A stretch of DNA of 64,000 nt. It comes from an uncultured Prevotellaceae bacterium. GTDB taxonomy: Bacteria > Bacteroidota > Bacteroidia > Bacteroidales > Bacteroidaceae. Under the pieces are notes generated by a model. It ran no database searches and was not told the origin of the DNA. It worked only from the letters and a program-made list of their open reading frames with translations. A program made the translations under genes and the position numbers. Shown in pieces: positions 1-7,690 of this stretch. How positions within the stretch are numbered: position 1 is the first letter of the stretch; every line of letters begins with the position of its first letter. Where the stretch lies: assembly GCA_900316575.1 (NCBI GenBank), contig ONDJ01000003.1:1-64000 (forward strand), given 5' to 3'.

Positions 1-62
1 ACGGATTCTGGGGATAAGAAATCCCAGAGCCCACACAGAACAAAACAACAAAACAACAAAAC

Positions 63-117
63 GAGCGTCTGGCTTAACTGCACCCCCACAAGGGCAGTTG
101 AGCCAGACGTTGTTTTT
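63..117 (+). terminator. Strong hairpin followed by T-rich tract
   Basis: The arms around CGTCTGGCT and AGCCAGACG, continued inward by AACTGC/GCAGTT with one mismatch region, enclose a short C-rich loop. A TTGTTTTT tract follows on the plus strand, so it probably terminates a gene that lies left of the window. Confidence 0.7.
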
Positions 118-141
118 GAGGTAAACAGGCGTGTACCATGG

Positions 142-182
142 GGTGCGGGCATCCTGGGAGTGCGGGCGTCCTCGCCCGCATG
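142..182 (+). repeat. GC-rich REP-like repeat, copy A
   Basis: The core GCGGGCGTCCTCGCCCGCA is a near-palindrome, preceded by a shorter partial copy (GCGGGCATCC). It resembles the sequence at 50289-50315 and, more distantly, the minus-strand sequence inside the restriction enzyme gene at 28821-28876. The order of blocks (CCT, GGGAG, GCGGGCGT, CCTCG, C-GCA) is shared, so I treat the three as one family. Confidence 0.6.
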
Positions 183-415
183 AATTGGTTATTTTAACCC
201 AAATCGGTCATTATCGTTATGATGATAATCGCCTTTATTTATTGAGCAGATGTTTTGTTGCTTTGAACGAGCAATGGGGTTCCATTGTGATCGAAATCAG
301 CGAAACAGATGACAATAAGAAAGCGTGTTAGCGCGTAACAGCCTAATGACCGATTTGGGTTTAAGAATAATCTCAAAAAAATAGAACTCTTATGTGCAAC
401 GGAAAACGAACAAAC

Positions 416-462
416 GCCAAACGAAGTCTCAACACAGCACGGTGAGACTTCGTTTGGCGCTA
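416..462 (-). terminator. Bidirectional hairpin terminator downstream of the PstS-like gene
   Basis: A perfect 16-base stem with arms GCCAAACGAAGTCTCA and TGAGACTTCGTTTGGC surrounds an 11-base loop. It lies about 45 bases past the stop of the minus-strand lipoprotein gene, and a T-rich stretch (GTTTGTTCGTTTTCC) follows on the minus strand. Confidence 0.75.
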
Positions 463-507
463 TAGGGTATGAAGCGTGGTCTTTCGGAATATGGGCTTAA
501 GTAGAGC

Positions 508-1449
508 CTACTTCACTGTGACTTGCTTGACATAGACGGGTGTATTGGGCAACATCTGCGAGCTGTTGCAGATGATGCGCTGGCCTGCATCGCCTTTGAG
601 GAAGAAATAGAAGTTTTTGAGCATAGACTTGCTGCGCGGGTCGGTGCAAATGGCATAGACTGAGCGCGATAGGGGATAGGTACCAGTAGCGATGTGGTAC
701 TGCCATGGGCGATTAAAGTCGCTACGCTCGTCACTATAGCGGCTCACGCGGGCTACTTCGAAGCCAAGGTTGTTGAAGTCTTTCAAGGTGCTGTCGCCGC
801 TTGTGCGGAGCCAATCTACGCCAACCACGCCTATGACGCCTGGTTTGGTCTTTACGGCTTCAATGACGGCCTGACTACTTCCTTGGGCAAAGACATTGCC
901 GCTGAGGGGCTTACCGGCGTTGAGACTGTCGCGCATGTAGCGGACGGTGCTACTTCCGCTTTTGTCGAACACAAGCCGCACCTCGCCAGTGGATTTACTG
1001 TGAGAGAGCTGTTCCCAACGCGTGATTTTACCGCTTACGATGCCACGCAGGTCGTCTATGGTGAAGAGTGTGTCGGCACTGCCGGCACTTACCACAAGGG
1101 CAAAAGCATCGGTGGCAATTTTGGCTTGAAGCACGGAGCGTCCTTGTCCTTTAATATAGGCTTCTTCCTTTTCGGTGAGCCCACGAGTGACGACGGCCAT
1201 GGTCAGGCTGTCGGCCATCAACAGGTGGAGGGCGCTGTCTTCGCTGACATAGGTGGGCAGCATCGTGGCTTCAATATGTTTCAGTGCAAAGGCTTGAGCC
1301 TCTTCGTCCATGATGGGTGCAAAAGTCTCGTCAATGGCCACGCGCACATCGTCTTCGTGAAGCCAAGCTGTGTTTGTTGAGTTGCCGCATGAGGTATAAA
1401 GACTTCCTGCGCTCAATAGAGCCATTAAAAGATAAAGCGTATGTTTCAT
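508..1449 (-). CDS. PstS-like phosphate-binding lipoprotein
   Basis: This 313-residue protein belongs to the periplasmic phosphate-binding (PBP-like, PstS) family. The start at 1449 is preferred over an upstream ATG at 1473 because it directly begins a lipoprotein signal (MKHTLYLL... ending in SLYTSC), which puts the mature protein on the outer face of a membrane. The central DKSGSSTVRYMRDS segment corresponds to the phosphate-contacting SGS(S/G) loop of PstS, and GVIGVVGVDWL matches the usual late PstS block. No pstC, pstA or pstB is nearby. In Bacteroidetes such solitary PstS-like proteins can serve as phosphate scavengers or sensors, so transport by a partner permease encoded elsewhere is an inference. 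It lies 35 bases after ugd on the same strand and may be co-transcribed with it. Confidence 0.85.
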   Translation of the reverse strand: MKHTLYLLMALLSAGSLYTSCGNSTNTAWLHEDDVRVAIDETFAPIMDEEAQAFALKHIEATMLPTYVSEDSALHLLMADSLTMAVVTRGLTEKEEAYIKGQGRSVLQAKIATDAFALVVSAGSADTLFTIDDLRGIVSGKITRWEQLSHSKSTGEVRLVFDKSGSSTVRYMRDSLNAGKPLSGNVFAQGSSQAVIEAVKTKPGVIGVVGVDWLRTSGDSTLKDFNNLGFEVARVSRYSDERSDFNRPWQYHIATGTYPLSRSVYAICTDPRSKSMLKNFYFFLKGDAGQRIICNSSQMLPNTPVYVKQVTVK

Positions 1450-1484
1450 GGCTTTACGTTTTTTTGTTTGCAATGATTAGGGTG

Positions 1485-2810
1485 CTATTGTTCTTCTGCA
1501 CGGCCAATGCAGGAGTAGGCAAAGCCAGCGGCTTTCATTTCATCGGCGTTGTAGATGTTGCGTCCATCAATGACAACGGGGGTGCGCATGGTGCGGTTCA
1601 CTACTTCCCACGAGGGCAGGCGGAATTGCTTCCATTCAGTGAGCACGAGCAGGGCATCGGCATCGAGTGCGCAATCGTAGATGTCGCGCGCATATTCCAC
1701 CTTGTCGCCAATGCGCCGGCGACATTCGTCCATCGCCACGGGATCGAACACACGCACATGGCAGCCAGCTTCGAGCAATTTGCTGATGGTGACGAGCGAT
1801 GTGGCTTCGCGCATATCGTCGGTTTCGGCCTTAAATGCTAAGCCCCAAATGGCTATGGTTTTGCCCTTCAGGTCTCCCCCGAAGTGTGAGGATAGTTTCT
1901 CAAAAACAATTTCTTTTTGCTTTTCGTTCACGGCTTCAACGGCTTTGAGCACCCGCATTTCGTAGCCTTGCTTTTCGGCTGTGCGTATCAGGGCTTTTAC
2001 GTCTTTGGGAAAACACGAACCGCCGTAGCCGCAACCTGGATAGAGGAATTTGCTGCCAATGCGCGTGTCTGAGCCAATGCCTTTGCGCACCATGTTAACA
2101 TCGGCACCAACGAGTTCGCAAAGGTTGGCAATGTCGTTCATGAACGAGATGCGCGTGGCCAGCATACTGTTGGCTGCATATTTGATCATTTCAGCCGAAG
2201 GTATGTCGGTGAATATCACGCGGAAGTTGTTCATCATGAATGGTCGGTAGAGCTTGGTCATCAAAGCCTTGGCGCGTTCGCTTTCTACACCAACTACGAC
2301 ACGGTCGGGCGACATGAAGTCCTTCACGGCGCTACCTTCTTTCAGAAATTCGGGGTTGGAAGCTACGTCGAACTCTATGGTTTCGCCGCGCTGGGCTAAC
2401 TCTTCCTCGATGACTTGCTTCACTTTCTTAGCTGTGCCAACGGGAACGGTGCTTTTGGTCACAAGCACCACATATTTCTTCATGTTTCGCCCCACTTCGC
2501 GGGCTACTTCAAGCACGTAGCTGAGGTCGGCACTTCCGTCTTCGTCGGGCGGTGTGCCTACGGCGCTGAATACGGCTTCAACGTTGTCTAAACAATCGGT
2601 GAGCTTCGTGGTGAAGTTTAAGCGACCTTCGCGGGCGTTGCGCACCACCATTTCATCTAAACCTGGCTCGTAGATGGGAATTTCGCCGCTACGCAGCTTG
2701 TTGATTTTGTTTTCGTCGATGTCAACACACGTCACGTTTACGCCTACTTCTGCGAAGCAAGCACCTGTAACAAGGCCTACATAGCCCGTTCCAACAATGG
2801 CTACATTCAT
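1485..2810 (-). CDS. ugd: UDP-glucose 6-dehydrogenase
   Basis: A cytosolic enzyme that oxidises UDP-glucose to UDP-glucuronate with two NAD+, feeding capsule, LPS or exopolysaccharide synthesis. The 441 residues fit the family. The N-terminal Rossmann motif is GTGYVGLVTG (residues 7-16). The catalytic cysteine is C266 in GYGGSCFPKD, followed by the conserved lysine used in catalysis. The central linker (EMIKYAANSMLATRISFMN) and the C-terminal UDP-binding domain (GLAFKAETDDMREA) are complete. UDP-N-acetylmannosamine dehydrogenases are related, but the YPGCGYGGSCFPKD context and the length favour UDP-glucose. No polysaccharide cluster surrounds it here; the nearest sugar-related genes are over 14 kb away. 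Confidence 0.93.
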   Translation of the reverse strand: MNVAIVGTGYVGLVTGACFAEVGVNVTCVDIDENKINKLRSGEIPIYEPGLDEMVVRNAREGRLNFTTKLTDCLDNVEAVFSAVGTPPDEDGSADLSYVLEVAREVGRNMKKYVVLVTKSTVPVGTAKKVKQVIEEELAQRGETIEFDVASNPEFLKEGSAVKDFMSPDRVVVGVESERAKALMTKLYRPFMMNNFRVIFTDIPSAEMIKYAANSMLATRISFMNDIANLCELVGADVNMVRKGIGSDTRIGSKFLYPGCGYGGSCFPKDVKALIRTAEKQGYEMRVLKAVEAVNEKQKEIVFEKLSSHFGGDLKGKTIAIWGLAFKAETDDMREATSLVTISKLLEAGCHVRVFDPVAMDECRRRIGDKVEYARDIYDCALDADALLVLTEWKQFRLPSWEVVNRTMRTPVVIDGRNIYNADEMKAAGFAYSCIGRAEEQ

Positions 2811-2918
2811 AATTTATGGGGGGATAAGGTTTTTTTAATAACAAAGAGACGCAAAGAAAATCTCCCAAGGGAATTTCTTTACGCCTATTAAATTGGTTTG
2901 ATGTCTATGGGAGGAAGC

Positions 2919-3287
2919 TTATTTAGCCTGTTGCGAGGCATTTTCGGCGGGAGCCTGCTGCTGTGCGCCTTGTTGGTCGGCAGCCTGCTGCCCTGCGGCT
3001 TGTCCTGGGAGGGTTTGCGGGGCCTCGGCACGTGTGCTGGTCACGATGTCGGCACTGCTGTTGCCACGGGGCACAACATAGGTGGTTGCTATACTGAGCA
3101 CCACGAGCACTGCGGCGAGTGTCCAAGTGGCTTTCTCGATGAAGTCGGTCGTTTTGCGCACACCCATGATTTGGTTTGAAGAAGCAAAGTCAGAAGCAAG
3201 GCCACCGCCTTTGGATTCCTGGATGAGCACGATAAATGTGAGAAGTACGGCCACGATGACGGCCAGAACGACAATGATAGTAAACAT
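2919..3287 (-). CDS. secG: Preprotein translocase subunit SecG
   Basis: A small inner-membrane subunit of the SecYEG translocon. The 122-residue protein has a first membrane helix (FTIIVVLAVIVAVLLTFIVLI), the conserved SecG loop QESKGGGLASDF, the N-Q-I-MGVRKTTDFIEKATW block and a second helix. After residue 75 comes a low-complexity Ala/Gln tail (AAGQQAADQQGAQQQ), typical of Bacteroidetes SecG proteins, which are longer than the 75-110 residues usual elsewhere. It is the last gene of an operon that also carries a TPR-like protein, lptE and a sigma-54 activator, which groups envelope export functions. Confidence 0.93.
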   Translation of the reverse strand: MFTIIVVLAVIVAVLLTFIVLIQESKGGGLASDFASSNQIMGVRKTTDFIEKATWTLAAVLVVLSIATTYVVPRGNSSADIVTSTRAEAPQTLPGQAAGQQAADQQGAQQQAPAENASQQAK

Positions 3288-3305
3288 AGTGGTTTGGAAA
3301 AACTT

Positions 3306-4091
3306 TTATTGCTTGTGTTGATTATTTACGATAAGTTTGCGCAGGTAGCGCATTTGGTCGGCAAAGTAAACACTTTTATTTGGATAATTCGCATTCAGAC
3401 TGCTGATAATTTCAAAAGCCTTCTCAAAACGCCCTTGTTTGATGTAGATTTTGGCAAGTGTTTCGGTAAAAAAGCTGTCATCGCTGTCGTCATTTTGCGT
3501 TTCGGGCGTTTGGCGTTTAGAGGCATTCTTTGATGTTTTTTTCTCGGCGAGGTCGGACGCTGTGGTGTCTTGTGAGGTAACGGAATCCTGATTGTCGCCT
3601 ACGTGAAATTTGCGGTCACCTTCCAAGAAGGTCTCCATCAGTCGGTCCGTTGTGTCGTTTTGTTCGGAACCTTTACCTGTGCTGGGAGCATCGTCAAGGC
3701 TTAGCAAGAATGCAGCATAGTTGGTTGTGGCATCGGCAACAGTAGGTTTCCGGTGTTTTTCTCCTACCTCGTTTTTGCCGATGAATTGTTCGATGACTTG
3801 CAGGGTGCGTCCGTCAGTTTGTTGCTGTTGGGTGGATTGTAGGGGCTCGGGCTCAATGCGGTATTTGTCGGCTGCAATGAGGTCGAAGAGCACGCGCCGG
3901 TCGGGAACCAAAAAGGCAGCTTTGCGTAGTTCTGCGCCAAAGGAGGCGTCGTGGAGCACAAAGAGGTTGTGTAGCAGCAATAGCCTTGCAGGGGTATAGT
4001 GGGGATGCCGCGCTACGAGTGTGCGTAGGGCGTAGAGCGATTCTTGGTCTAATTGTTCGGGGTGGTTGATATAGCGTGCGAGTGAAGACAT
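3306..4091 (-). CDS. TPR-like protein encoded between lptE and secG
   Basis: The function is not known. The 261-residue protein has no signal peptide, so it is probably cytosolic. Its N-terminal half (YALRTLVARHPHYTPARLLLL) and its C-terminus (TETLAKIYIKQGRFEKAFEI) read as tetratricopeptide-like helices. They are separated by a polar, low-complexity linker rich in Asp, Ser, Thr and Lys (about residues 85-195). It lies 22 bases after lptE and 18 before secG. The same gene neighbourhood, as far as I recall, is conserved in Bacteroidales, which suggests a helper role in export or envelope assembly; that is inference only. Confidence 0.75.
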   Translation of the reverse strand: MSSLARYINHPEQLDQESLYALRTLVARHPHYTPARLLLLHNLFVLHDASFGAELRKAAFLVPDRRVLFDLIAADKYRIEPEPLQSTQQQQTDGRTLQVIEQFIGKNEVGEKHRKPTVADATTNYAAFLLSLDDAPSTGKGSEQNDTTDRLMETFLEGDRKFHVGDNQDSVTSQDTTASDLAEKKTSKNASKRQTPETQNDDSDDSFFTETLAKIYIKQGRFEKAFEIISSLNANYPNKSVYFADQMRYLRKLIVNNQHKQ

Positions 4092-4113
4092 TGCAGCAGG
4101 GTAGGGAAGATGT

Positions 4114-4638
4114 TTACCAGTCGGAGACGGTGGCGTTGAATATCTGGTCGGTCAGATCCTCTATCATTTCAGTGACGAGGCGTTCTTGCACTGCCGAGAG
4201 TTGCTGAGTAGAGTTGTATTGCGTTGTGGCAGTAAACTGGCGTTCCCACTGTGTGTTTTTCTTGGGGTTTTCAAATCTGATGTTCACCGTGAGTTTCAAT
4301 TGCACTTGGGCACTATAGCCTTCTGAGCTAACACCTTTGTTGTACTGGTCGTAGGCGGTGATTTCGCCTGCCACGTGGAGGTCGCCATTGCGCTTGACGA
4401 GTTGCAAGCGCGTTTGGTTGACGTATTTATCTTGCAATTTGGTGTTGAACATGGCCTCCATAGGTGCCCAGCCATAGGGCGCTCGATTGACGATTTTATC
4501 AATCTGTATGGTTTTTATTTGCTCATAGTCAATGCTTGTGCCTGTGAATGAGTATTTAGGCAAATAGCAGGCCGTGAGCATGGTCAGTATGCCAAAGCAG
4601 GCGGCGATGAGGCAAATGTATGGGCGCGCGGATTTCAT
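4114..4638 (-). CDS. lptE: LPS-assembly lipoprotein LptE
   Basis: An outer-membrane lipoprotein that plugs the LptD barrel and helps place LPS in the outer leaflet. The 174-residue protein starts with a lipoprotein signal (ICLIAACFGILTMLTAC) and then reads LPKYSFTGTSIDYEQIKTIQI, the strand pattern typical of Bacteroidetes LptE. It ends with a helix rich in Thr/Asp (TEMIEDLTDQIFNATVSDW). Its start codon overlaps the stop of the sigma-54 activator by four bases (ATGA type), so the two are translationally coupled. LptD is not in the window. Confidence 0.85.
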   Translation of the reverse strand: MKSARPYICLIAACFGILTMLTACYLPKYSFTGTSIDYEQIKTIQIDKIVNRAPYGWAPMEAMFNTKLQDKYVNQTRLQLVKRNGDLHVAGEITAYDQYNKGVSSEGYSAQVQLKLTVNIRFENPKKNTQWERQFTATTQYNSTQQLSAVQERLVTEMIEDLTDQIFNATVSDW

Positions 4639-5828
4639 TCTATTCCGTATTCGTTGATTTTGCGATAGAGCGTACGCTCACTGATGCCCAATTCTTCGGC
4701 TGCGGCGCGCCGATGGCCGTGATTGCGGCGCAGGGAGTCGCGAATGAGTTCCTCGGTGACTTCTTCAATCGTAGGTTGCGCCGTGTCTTTAATTTCTTCG
4801 GCATCGGCCATGTCCGCTTCGCTGAACTGCGACTGATGGGTTTGTGCTTCAGGAGCAGGCAATGCGCGCGCTGTTGAGCCTGAGCTTGTTTCGGATTTGC
4901 CGTTTACGATTTCTTTGAGTTGCTCCACGTCGCGTTGCAGGGCAAAGAGAATTTTGAAGATAATTTCGCGTTCTTGTTCGTATCGGCTTTTTCCGTTGTT
5001 GTTATCCTCTTTTGCCATCAGTTGTGTGTGTGAGGCTTCGACACGTGGCAAGAATTCGCGAAGCATGTTGCCTGTGATTTCGCGCTCATCGGTAGTGACT
5101 GAAAGTGTTTCGGCAATGTTCTTCAGTTGTCGCACATTGCCAGGCCATGCATAGGTTTTGAGCACTTGTTGTGCCTCTTCGTTGAGGCGAATGGCGGGCA
5201 TGTTGTAGCGTTCGGCCATGTCGAGCGCGAATTTGCGGAAGAGCAATACGATGTCGTCGCCTCGTTCGCGCAGGGCAGGCACATTGATGGTGATGCCGCC
5301 CAAGCGGTAGTAGAGGTCTTCGCGAAAACGTCCGCGTCGTATGGCTTCTTGCATATTGACATTGGTAGCCGCTACGATGCGTACGTTTGTGCGTTTCACT
5401 TGGCTGGCTCCCACGGGGATGAATTCGCCTGTTTCGAGAACGCGCAGCAAACGGGCTTGTGTGGCTAAAGGCAGCTCGCCTACTTCGTCGAGGAAGAGGG
5501 TGCCCCCATCGGCGACGCTGAAATAGCCTTCGCGCTTTTCGATGGCTCCGGTGAAAGCTCCTTTCTCATGGCCAAAGAGTTCGCTGTCGATCGTTCCTTC
5601 GGGAATGGCACCGCAATTGACTGCAAAGTATTTTTTGTTCTTGCGTAGGCTATGGTCGTGGATGATGCGCGGAAAGTTTTCCTTACCCACACCGTTTTCG
5701 CCCGTGATGAGTACGGATAAGTCCACAGGCGCAATGCGTAGGGCTATATCGATGGCACGCATCAGGGCTTCGTTGTTGCCCACAATGCCATATTTCAGTT
5801 TGATTTGCTTGATCCGTTTTTCGTCCAT
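4635..5828 (-). CDS. Sigma-54-dependent transcriptional activator, no receiver domain
   Basis: A DNA-binding AAA+ enhancer-binding protein that would remodel RNA polymerase holding sigma-54. The start at 5828 (MDEKRIKQIKLKYGIVG) is chosen because a promoter box lies at 5855-5862; a longer upstream frame would begin before that promoter. The protein (397 residues) begins almost directly with the AAA+ domain: Walker A GENGVGKE, the sigma-54 contact loop GAFTGA, Walker B TLFLDEVGELP. A Fis-type helix-turn-helix sits at the C-terminus (AAAEELGISERTLYRKI). There is no receiver, PAS or GAF sensor domain, so activity control must come from abundance or a partner. It leads the lptE-TPR-secG operon, and a link to envelope control is plausible. 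Confidence 0.92.
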   Translation of the reverse strand: MDEKRIKQIKLKYGIVGNNEALMRAIDIALRIAPVDLSVLITGENGVGKENFPRIIHDHSLRKNKKYFAVNCGAIPEGTIDSELFGHEKGAFTGAIEKREGYFSVADGGTLFLDEVGELPLATQARLLRVLETGEFIPVGASQVKRTNVRIVAATNVNMQEAIRRGRFREDLYYRLGGITINVPALRERGDDIVLLFRKFALDMAERYNMPAIRLNEEAQQVLKTYAWPGNVRQLKNIAETLSVTTDEREITGNMLREFLPRVEASHTQLMAKEDNNNGKSRYEQEREIIFKILFALQRDVEQLKEIVNGKSETSSGSTARALPAPEAQTHQSQFSEADMADAEEIKDTAQPTIEEVTEELIRDSLRRNHGHRRAAAEELGISERTLYRKINEYGIE

Positions 5829-5854
5829 GGTGACCATCTTGGCAAAAAGTGCCG

Positions 5855-5862
5855 CAAAGGTA
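5855..5862 (-). promoter_or_regulatory. Bacteroidetes -7 box TACCTTTG for the sigma-54 activator/lptE/secG operon
   Basis: On the minus strand TACCTTTG matches the TAnnTTTG consensus, with an upstream TTG about 16 bases away. Transcription should begin near 5848, about 20 bases before the chosen start codon. Confidence 0.7.
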
Positions 5863-5994
5863 CACTTTTTTGGCTGAACAATGCCACAGATGCTACCTTT
5901 TCGCGCCCGATGAGCCAAAAAGATGTTAAAGTTTTGAGATTTCCACAATTTTGTTACTACCTTGCGCGCTGAAATCAACAATCACGCTTAAACA

Positions 5995-6483
5995 ATGAAC
6001 AAGAAATCTCTTTTTGTCGCCCTTGTGGCACTTCTTATTTCCTTACCCACGTTGGCTCAGCCCACACGTCAGCGTCAGCAAGGCCATGAACTCCTTTTTA
6101 AGTTGGTTGGCGTATGGCAGCAAGTGGAGGAGGTAACCGACAGTACGGGCAATGCCATGCAATTGTTCCTACCCCATTGGAAAGTGTTACAGGGCGATGG
6201 TCACTTTGTGAATTTCCTTATGCCCCATCCCAAGGCTCCTGCTTTTATGACTACTGACGGTCATTTCCGTGTGGTGAGCGATAAATACTATTCGGAGCGA
6301 ATTCTCAATAGTCTCACAAATCCCGACCTCAAAGGCGTGGAAGTGATGATGGAATACACGCTCGATGAAGAAAAAGGCGAGATGAGCCTTCGCTTCATGC
6401 TTCCCAATAGCGACCGCCCGCTGCGCGAAGTGTGGCGCAAGGTGCGCATGGAAATTCCTACGCAATTACAGCAAAGGCCATAA
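5995..6483 (+). CDS. DUF4488 domain exported protein
   Basis: The biochemical role is unknown. The 162-residue protein has a clean signal peptide (MNKKSLFVALVALLISLPTLAQ) and so should be periplasmic. The rest resembles the DUF4488 family of Bacteroidetes: LLFKLVGVWQQVEEV near the N-terminus, a central FRVVSDKYYSERIL block and the closing LREVWRKV motif. The order of strands recalls lipocalin-like small beta proteins, which is only an impression. It is divergently arranged with the sigma-54 activator and has its own terminator at 6515-6546. Confidence 0.75.
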   Translation: MNKKSLFVALVALLISLPTLAQPTRQRQQGHELLFKLVGVWQQVEEVTDSTGNAMQLFLPHWKVLQGDGHFVNFLMPHPKAPAFMTTDGHFRVVSDKYYSERILNSLTNPDLKGVEVMMEYTLDEEKGEMSLRFMLPNSDRPLREVWRKVRMEIPTQLQQRP

Positions 6484-6514
6484 GGCAAAGTTTATCAGTG
6501 TCAATCTTTATACA

Positions 6515-6546
6515 GCAAGCCGCTCCAAAGAGCGGCTTGTTTTGGT
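6515..6546 (+). terminator. Hairpin terminator
   Basis: Arms CAAGCCGCTC and GAGCGGCTTG close on a CAAA loop and are followed by TTTTGGTTT on the plus strand. It ends the DUF4488 gene and also separates it from the convergent hemolysin III family gene. Confidence 0.8.
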
Positions 6547-6615
6547 TTATGCGCTGCGACCAACCGCCAAACCATACAATAAAAATACGCTTGGTTTGAG
6601 ACGGGGAGTGTAGCC

Positions 6616-7266
6616 CTATAAGTATTGCATCAATATGTCCCACACGGCGACCAAGTGGCACACGCTACCGGCCAAAACAAAGAAATGGAACACCGAGTGC
6701 ATGTATTTCTTCTTGTTAAGACTGTAGAAGAGTGCTCCCGTGAGGTAGCATACCCCTTCGGCCACAATCCACACCACAGCCGCTGTGTGCACACTGTCGA
6801 TAAGCGGTTTGAAACAAACCAGCACACTGAGCCCCATGCCGCAGTAGCAGATAGTTTCCAAGTGGCTGTGGTCGCGCAGCTTTATAAACGAAAGCACCGT
6901 GCCGACCAATGCGCAAAGCCATACAAATGCGAAGAGGCTCCAGCCCCAATAGCCTTGTTGGCGCAACGCCACCAACGTTACGGGCGAATAACTGCCTGCA
7001 ATGTGCCAATAGATGGCCGCATGGTCAAACTTGCGCCATACGCGGCGGCTTGGCCAACGCATCGGGGCAGCGTGGTAAATGGTTGAGGCTGTGTAAGAAC
7101 CAATCATGCCTATCAGATAAAGCACCACGCCCAGACGAGCCCACCCATCGCCTTCGCTGAAGGTCCACCAGAGTAGCAGAGCCCCGCACACCACGCCCAT
7201 GGCAATGCCGCCAGCGTGCGACCAAACGTTCAGACGTTCTTCGTCCTTGGTATATTGAATAGCCAT
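6616..7266 (-). CDS. Hemolysin III (YqfA/PAQR) family membrane protein
   Basis: A 216-residue inner-membrane protein of the hemolysin III/PAQR superfamily with about seven hydrophobic helices. The start at 7266 (MAIQYTKDEERLNVWSHAGG) follows a promoter box at 7316-7323 and begins at the conserved (E)RLNxxSH block. Family metal-site residues are visible: SH in the first block, S(T)IYHA after the third helix, and H(S)VFHFFV near the end. The family was named for a Bacillus hemolysin, but relatives in Gram-negatives are thought to act on lipid or membrane energetics; cytolytic function should not be assumed. The gene stands alone. Confidence 0.88.
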   Translation of the reverse strand: MAIQYTKDEERLNVWSHAGGIAMGVVCGALLLWWTFSEGDGWARLGVVLYLIGMIGSYTASTIYHAAPMRWPSRRVWRKFDHAAIYWHIAGSYSPVTLVALRQQGYWGWSLFAFVWLCALVGTVLSFIKLRDHSHLETICYCGMGLSVLVCFKPLIDSVHTAAVVWIVAEGVCYLTGALFYSLNKKKYMHSVFHFFVLAGSVCHLVAVWDILMQYL

Positions 7267-7315
7267 TGTTTGCGACTTCTGTGTAGTTGGTAGGGAACTT
7301 AGGAGTTTGTTGCCG

Positions 7316-7323
7316 CAAAGGTA
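7316..7323 (-). promoter_or_regulatory. -7 box TACCTTTG upstream of hemolysin III family gene
   Basis: The minus-strand octamer matches the consensus and would start a transcript near 7309, about 43 bases before the start codon. Confidence 0.65.
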
Positions 7324-7432
7324 AGCATTATTCTTGTGGATAGTAGCAAAGGAGAAATGAAAAGGCGGGAAACTCGCTTTTTTGTCTCCAAAGATTTGAA
7401 CGACAGATGACCTCACGGGGCGCTTTTCTCCT

Positions 7433-7440
7433 TAACTTTG
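7433..7440 (+). promoter_or_regulatory. Possible plus-strand -7 box TAACTTTG before the 21-bp repeats
   Basis: The octamer fits TAnnTTTG and would give a transcript of about 160 bases from near 7446 to the T-run at 7607. There is no convincing -33 element, so this may be chance. Confidence 0.3.
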
Positions 7441-7497
7441 CACTACAGAAAGTCCCCCATAGCCCAAACCCCTATATTTCGCCTTTTATAGCATAAA

Positions 7498-7607
7498 AAA
7501 CGAGCTCGGACCTTGTTAAAAATAGATCCGAGCTCGTTTGAAATAGATCCGAGCTCGTTTGAAATAGATCCGAGCTCGTTTGAAATAGATCCGAGCTCGT
7601 TTTTTTT
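7498..7607. repeat. 21-bp tandem repeat with built-in hairpin arms
   Basis: Three full copies and one partial copy of a 21-base unit (AATAGATCCGAGCTCGTTTGA) start at 7521, 7542, 7563 and 7584. An inverted arm, AAACGAGCTCGGA, at 7498-7510 can pair with the 13-base complement in any of the four copies (7527-7539, 7548-7560, 7569-7581, 7590-7602). The last copy runs into eight T on the plus strand, and the inverted arm runs into six T on the minus strand. It therefore looks like a bidirectional terminator with several alternative stems, placed after the minus-strand nitroreductase gene. Confidence 0.8.
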
Positions 7608-7690
7608 AGTGCCAACAAGGATAAAAATACTTGGCTTGTTGAAGAATGTAGTTGCCAAGTAGGCCATTTTTTTCCAAACAGAGAATATGC

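Larger units (their letters stand above)
1..507. other. Intergenic region with hairpins and repeats, no convincing gene
   Basis: No reading frame here looks like a real gene. The region holds two strong hairpins (63-115 and 416-461), a GC-rich REP-like sequence at 142-180, and a pair of perfect 18-base inverted arms at 196-213 and 344-361. A small hairpin with arms TCTGGG/CCCAGA lies near the left edge. The short frame at 131-331 spans the repeats and has no recognisable protein features. Confidence 0.7.

Noticed and set aside
131..331. 66-residue open frame in the left intergenic region
   Set aside because: It spans a REP-like repeat and the inverted arms, with no protein-like features or promoter.
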